From assembly GCA_019117325.1 (NCBI GenBank), contig DWZY01000196.1, forward strand, positions 1 through 6,430: DNA of 6,430 nt, in the 5' to 3' direction. Shown here one piece after another: positions 4,550 through 6,430 of the stretch. Position numbers and translations under genes: made by a program. Under the pieces are notes generated by a model. It saw only the letters and a program-made list of their open reading frames with translations. It searched no databases and had not been told where the DNA came from. Position 1 is the stretch's first letter. Each line of letters begins with the position of its first letter. The stretch is from Candidatus Brevibacterium intestinigallinarum (GTDB taxonomy: Bacteria; Actinomycetota; Actinomycetes; Actinomycetales; Brevibacteriaceae).

Positions 4550-5833
4550 ATGACCGACATCTTCTACTCCCTCGAGTCCGAGGTCCGCAGCTACTCGCGC
4601 AGCTGGCCGGTCGAGTTCGTCCAGGCCTCCGGCGCGACGCAGAAGGATTCGAACGGCACGGAGTACCTCGACTTCTTCTCCGGTGCCGGTGCGCTCAACT
4701 ACGGCCACAACCACCCGGCCGTCATGGCGCCGCTCGTGGAGTACCTGCAGTCCGGCGCCGTCCTGCACGGCATGGACATGATGACCCCGGCGAAGCGCGA
4801 GTTCCTGCAGACGTTCAAGGACGTCATCCTGGAGCCCCGCGAACTTCCCTACAAGGTCATGTTCCCGGGCCCCACGGGCACGAACACCGTCGAGGCCGCG
4901 CTCAAGCTGGCCCGCAAGTACACGGGCCGCCAGCACATCCTGTCCTTCACGAACGCGTTCCACGGCATGACGCTGGGCTCGCTGTCCGTGACCGGCAACT
5001 CGATGAAGCGCCAGGGCGCGGGCATCCCGCTCACCAACTCGTCGAAGATCCCCTACGACGACTACCTGGACGGCGAGACCCCGGACTTCATCTGGCTGGA
5101 GCGCGTCCTCGAGGACTCCGGCTCCGGCGTCGACAAGCCTGCCGCCATCATCGTCGAGACGGTGCAGGGCGAGGGCGGTCTGCGCGCGGCCCGCTTCGAC
5201 TGGCTGCGCCGCCTCTCCGATCTGTGCGCCGAGCACGACATCCTCCTCATCGTCGATGACGTGCAGGCCGGCTGCGGCCGCACGGGCACGTTCTTCAGCT
5301 TCGAGGAGGCGGGCATCGTCCCGGACATCGTCTGCCTCTCGAAGTCGATCTCGGGCTCGGGCCTGCCGATGGCGCTCACCCTGTTCCGCCCGGAGCTCGA
5401 CATCTGGTCGCCGGGCGAGCACAACGGCACCTTCCGCGGCAACAACCCCGCGTTCGTGACCGCCACCGCCGCTCTGCGCGAGTTCTGGGCCGACCCGGCC
5501 TTCCAGTCGCGCCTGGCGGACACCATCGAGTCGCTCCAGTCGCGGATCTCCGCGATCGCGCTGTCGACGAGCGGCGCCGGCATCCGCGGCCGCGGCCTGC
5601 TCACCGGCATCGTCTTCGACGATCCGGATGCGGCCTCGAAGATCGCGGCGGAGGCGTTCCGCAACGGCCTGCTCGTCGAGACCTCCGGCCCGCAGGACGA
5701 GGTCGTCAAGCTCATGCCGCCGCTCACCATCACGGCTGAGGAGCTGGAGCGCGGCCTGGACATCCTCGAGGCCGCCGTCCGGACCGTCACCGGTCCTGCG
5801 GTGAAGACCGCCGCCGAGACCCCGGCCGCCTGA
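4550..5833 (+). CDS. ectB: L-2,4-diaminobutyrate:2-oxoglutarate transaminase (EctB)
   Basis: EctB carries out the first ectoine step: transfer of the amino group of L-glutamate to L-aspartate-4-semialdehyde, giving L-2,4-diaminobutyrate. It is a 427-residue class III PLP aminotransferase, matching the family length (about 420-430). Seen features: the EctB-type N-terminus MTDIFYSLESEVRSYSRSWP; PGPTGTNTVEAALKLAR at 107-123 (cofactor phosphate region); AFHGMT at 136-141; ETVQGEGG at 203-210; DDVQAGCGRTG at 236-246, with Asp236 contacting the PLP ring; and SKSISGSG at 264-271, with Lys265 forming the Schiff base. All key residues are present. The ATG at 4550 fits the family start and has AGGAAGGTGAG at 4532-4542. 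The in-frame GTG at 4538 lies inside that site and is rejected. Confidence 0.97.
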   Translation: MTDIFYSLESEVRSYSRSWPVEFVQASGATQKDSNGTEYLDFFSGAGALNYGHNHPAVMAPLVEYLQSGAVLHGMDMMTPAKREFLQTFKDVILEPRELPYKVMFPGPTGTNTVEAALKLARKYTGRQHILSFTNAFHGMTLGSLSVTGNSMKRQGAGIPLTNSSKIPYDDYLDGETPDFIWLERVLEDSGSGVDKPAAIIVETVQGEGGLRAARFDWLRRLSDLCAEHDILLIVDDVQAGCGRTGTFFSFEEAGIVPDIVCLSKSISGSGLPMALTLFRPELDIWSPGEHNGTFRGNNPAFVTATAALREFWADPAFQSRLADTIESLQSRISAIALSTSGAGIRGRGLLTGIVFDDPDAASKIAAEAFRNGLLVETSGPQDEVVKLMPPLTITAEELERGLDILEAAVRTVTGPAVKTAAETPAA

Positions 5834-5845
5834 CACTCCGACTGC

Positions 5846-5909
5846 CGGCCGGTGCCCCGCAGATTCCCGCGCGGGGCACCGGCCGTTCGTCTGGCCCGGA
5901 CACCGGGTC
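5846..5909 (+). terminator. Strong hairpin between ectB and ectC (attenuator or partial terminator)
   Basis: A perfect 15-bp GC-rich stem (5846-5860 with 5871-5885) has a 10-nt loop and is followed by TTCGTCT, a weak U-containing tail. A second stem, GGCCCGG/CCGGGTC (5893-5899, 5903-5909; one G-U pair, loop ACA), follows at once. Only 34 nt then remain to the ectC start. I see no clear promoter in between, so some read-through is expected. The structure probably sets the ectC level or stabilises the upstream ectAB message. Confidence 0.55.
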
Positions 5910-5943
5910 CACCCACATTCGCCGATCCGATAGGAGATCACCC

Positions 5944-6348
5944 ATGTACGTCGTCAACATCGACGATCTGAACGGCACCGAGCGCGACATCGTCTCCGAC
6001 AACTGGCGCAGCCGCCGGATGGTCCTGGCCCGCGAGGGCGTGGGCTTCTCGTTCCACGAGACCACCCTGTTCGCCGGCACCACCTCCACGTTCCACTACC
6101 AGAACCACATCGAGGGCGTGTACTGCGTGGGCGGCTCCGGCACGATCACGAACGAGGAGACCGGCGAGGTCCACGAGCTGCGCGACGGCACGATGTACCT
6201 GCTGGACAAGCACGACAAGCACACGGTCCGCACGGAGCACGAGATGCGCATGGTGTGCGTCTTCAACCCGCCGGTCACCGGCCGCGAGGTCCACGACGAG
6301 AACGGCGTCTACCCCGCGCTCAATGAGGACGGCACCCCCGTCTCCTGA
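5944..6348 (+). CDS. ectC: L-ectoine synthase (EctC)
   Basis: EctC cyclises N-gamma-acetyl-L-2,4-diaminobutyrate to ectoine with loss of water, the last step of the pathway. It is a 134-residue cupin, the typical family length. The iron ligands known from Paenibacillus lautus EctC (Glu57, Tyr85, His93) are found here at the same numbers: HIEG at 55-58, TMYLLD at 83-88 and DKHDKH at 88-93. The N-terminus MYVVNIDDLNGTERDI, the NWRSRR motif at 20-25 and HYQNHIEGVYCVGG at 51-64 are also typical. The start is set by AGGAG at 5932-5936, 7 nt before the ATG. An ectD (ectoine hydroxylase) gene, often next in such clusters, could lie beyond the window; none is visible here. Confidence 0.97.
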   Translation: MYVVNIDDLNGTERDIVSDNWRSRRMVLAREGVGFSFHETTLFAGTTSTFHYQNHIEGVYCVGGSGTITNEETGEVHELRDGTMYLLDKHDKHTVRTEHEMRMVCVFNPPVTGREVHDENGVYPALNEDGTPVS

Positions 6349-6362
6349 CGCACGTCCCCGCC

Positions 6363-6430
6363 CACGGGGCAGACACGGCGAAGGCCGCCGCACCGATCGG
6401 TGCGGCGGCCTTCGCCGTGTCTGCCCCGTG
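6363..6430. terminator. Perfect 68-bp palindrome after ectC, probable terminator
   Basis: Bases 6363-6396 are exactly complementary to 6397-6430, with the centre in GATC at 6395-6398. As RNA this is a 32-bp stem with a GAUC loop, beginning 14 nt after the ectC stop. The inner part, with arms AGGCCGCCGCACC and GGTGCGGCGGCCT, looks like a normal bidirectional actinobacterial terminator. The perfect match continues outward to the last base of the window and may go on beyond it. An assembly fold-back at a contig end would look the same. Confidence 0.7.

Noticed and set aside
4403..5941. Long open frame on the minus strand (about 510 codons) opposite ectB
   Set aside because: It is a shadow of ectB: low-complexity Arg/Gly/Glu/Asp-rich translation with no family match, running through both ect spacers.
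5938..6393. Minus-strand open frame of about 150 codons opposite ectC
   Set aside because: It is antisense to a clear ectC, with Val/Ala/Arg/Asp-rich shadow composition, and its start lies inside the palindrome.
1..6430. CRISPR array, insertion sequence, prophage or attachment site (including at the tRNA-Tyr 3' end)
   Set aside because: No regularly spaced repeats, transposase or integrase are seen, and I found no second copy of the tRNA 3' end within the window.

Overview
The window is very G+C-rich, with G/C in most third codon positions, GTG/ATG starts, purine-rich Shine-Dalgarno sites and short, GC-rich regulatory hairpins. Together with an ectABC cluster and a glutaminase-STAS-cNMP fusion, this points to a high-GC actinobacterium, probably a salt-tolerant member of the Micrococcales. 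The genus cannot be fixed from this sequence.

Layout from left to right. (1) On the minus strand, a glutaminase A-type gene carrying C-terminal STAS and cyclic-nucleotide-binding-like domains is followed by a glycerophosphodiester phosphodiesterase (GDPD) gene, with a 1-nt TGATG stop/start overlap. The GDPD runs off the left edge of the window. (2) A minus-strand tRNA-Tyr(GTA) with its own hairpin terminator lies immediately upstream of the glutaminase. (3) A divergent yajQ gene on the plus strand is closed by two hairpins. (4) About 390 bp without a gene contain a GlnR-like direct repeat, an imperfect inverted repeat and a good vegetative-type promoter (TTGTCA-16-TAGGTT). (5) ectA, ectB and ectC, on the plus strand, make ectoine from L-aspartate-4-semialdehyde. 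(6) A perfect 68-bp palindrome runs exactly to the right edge.

How the genes work together. EctB uses glutamate as amino donor to make L-2,4-diaminobutyrate, EctA acetylates it, and EctC closes the ring. The glutaminase family makes glutamate from glutamine, so the neighbourhood brings together glutamate supply and a compatible solute. The two loci are separate transcription units, though, and the link is only an inference. Catalytic and metal-binding residues are intact in EctB and EctC, and EctA keeps its acetyl-CoA loop. The glutaminase keeps its Ser-Lys pair but differs at several other usually conserved positions.

Most unusual points: the leaderless-looking ectA start; a string of six small hairpins between ectA and ectB; a terminator-like 15-bp hairpin between ectB and ectC; the divergent three-domain glutaminase coupled to a GDPD; and the long perfect palindrome at the right edge, which could be a real terminator or an assembly fold-back.
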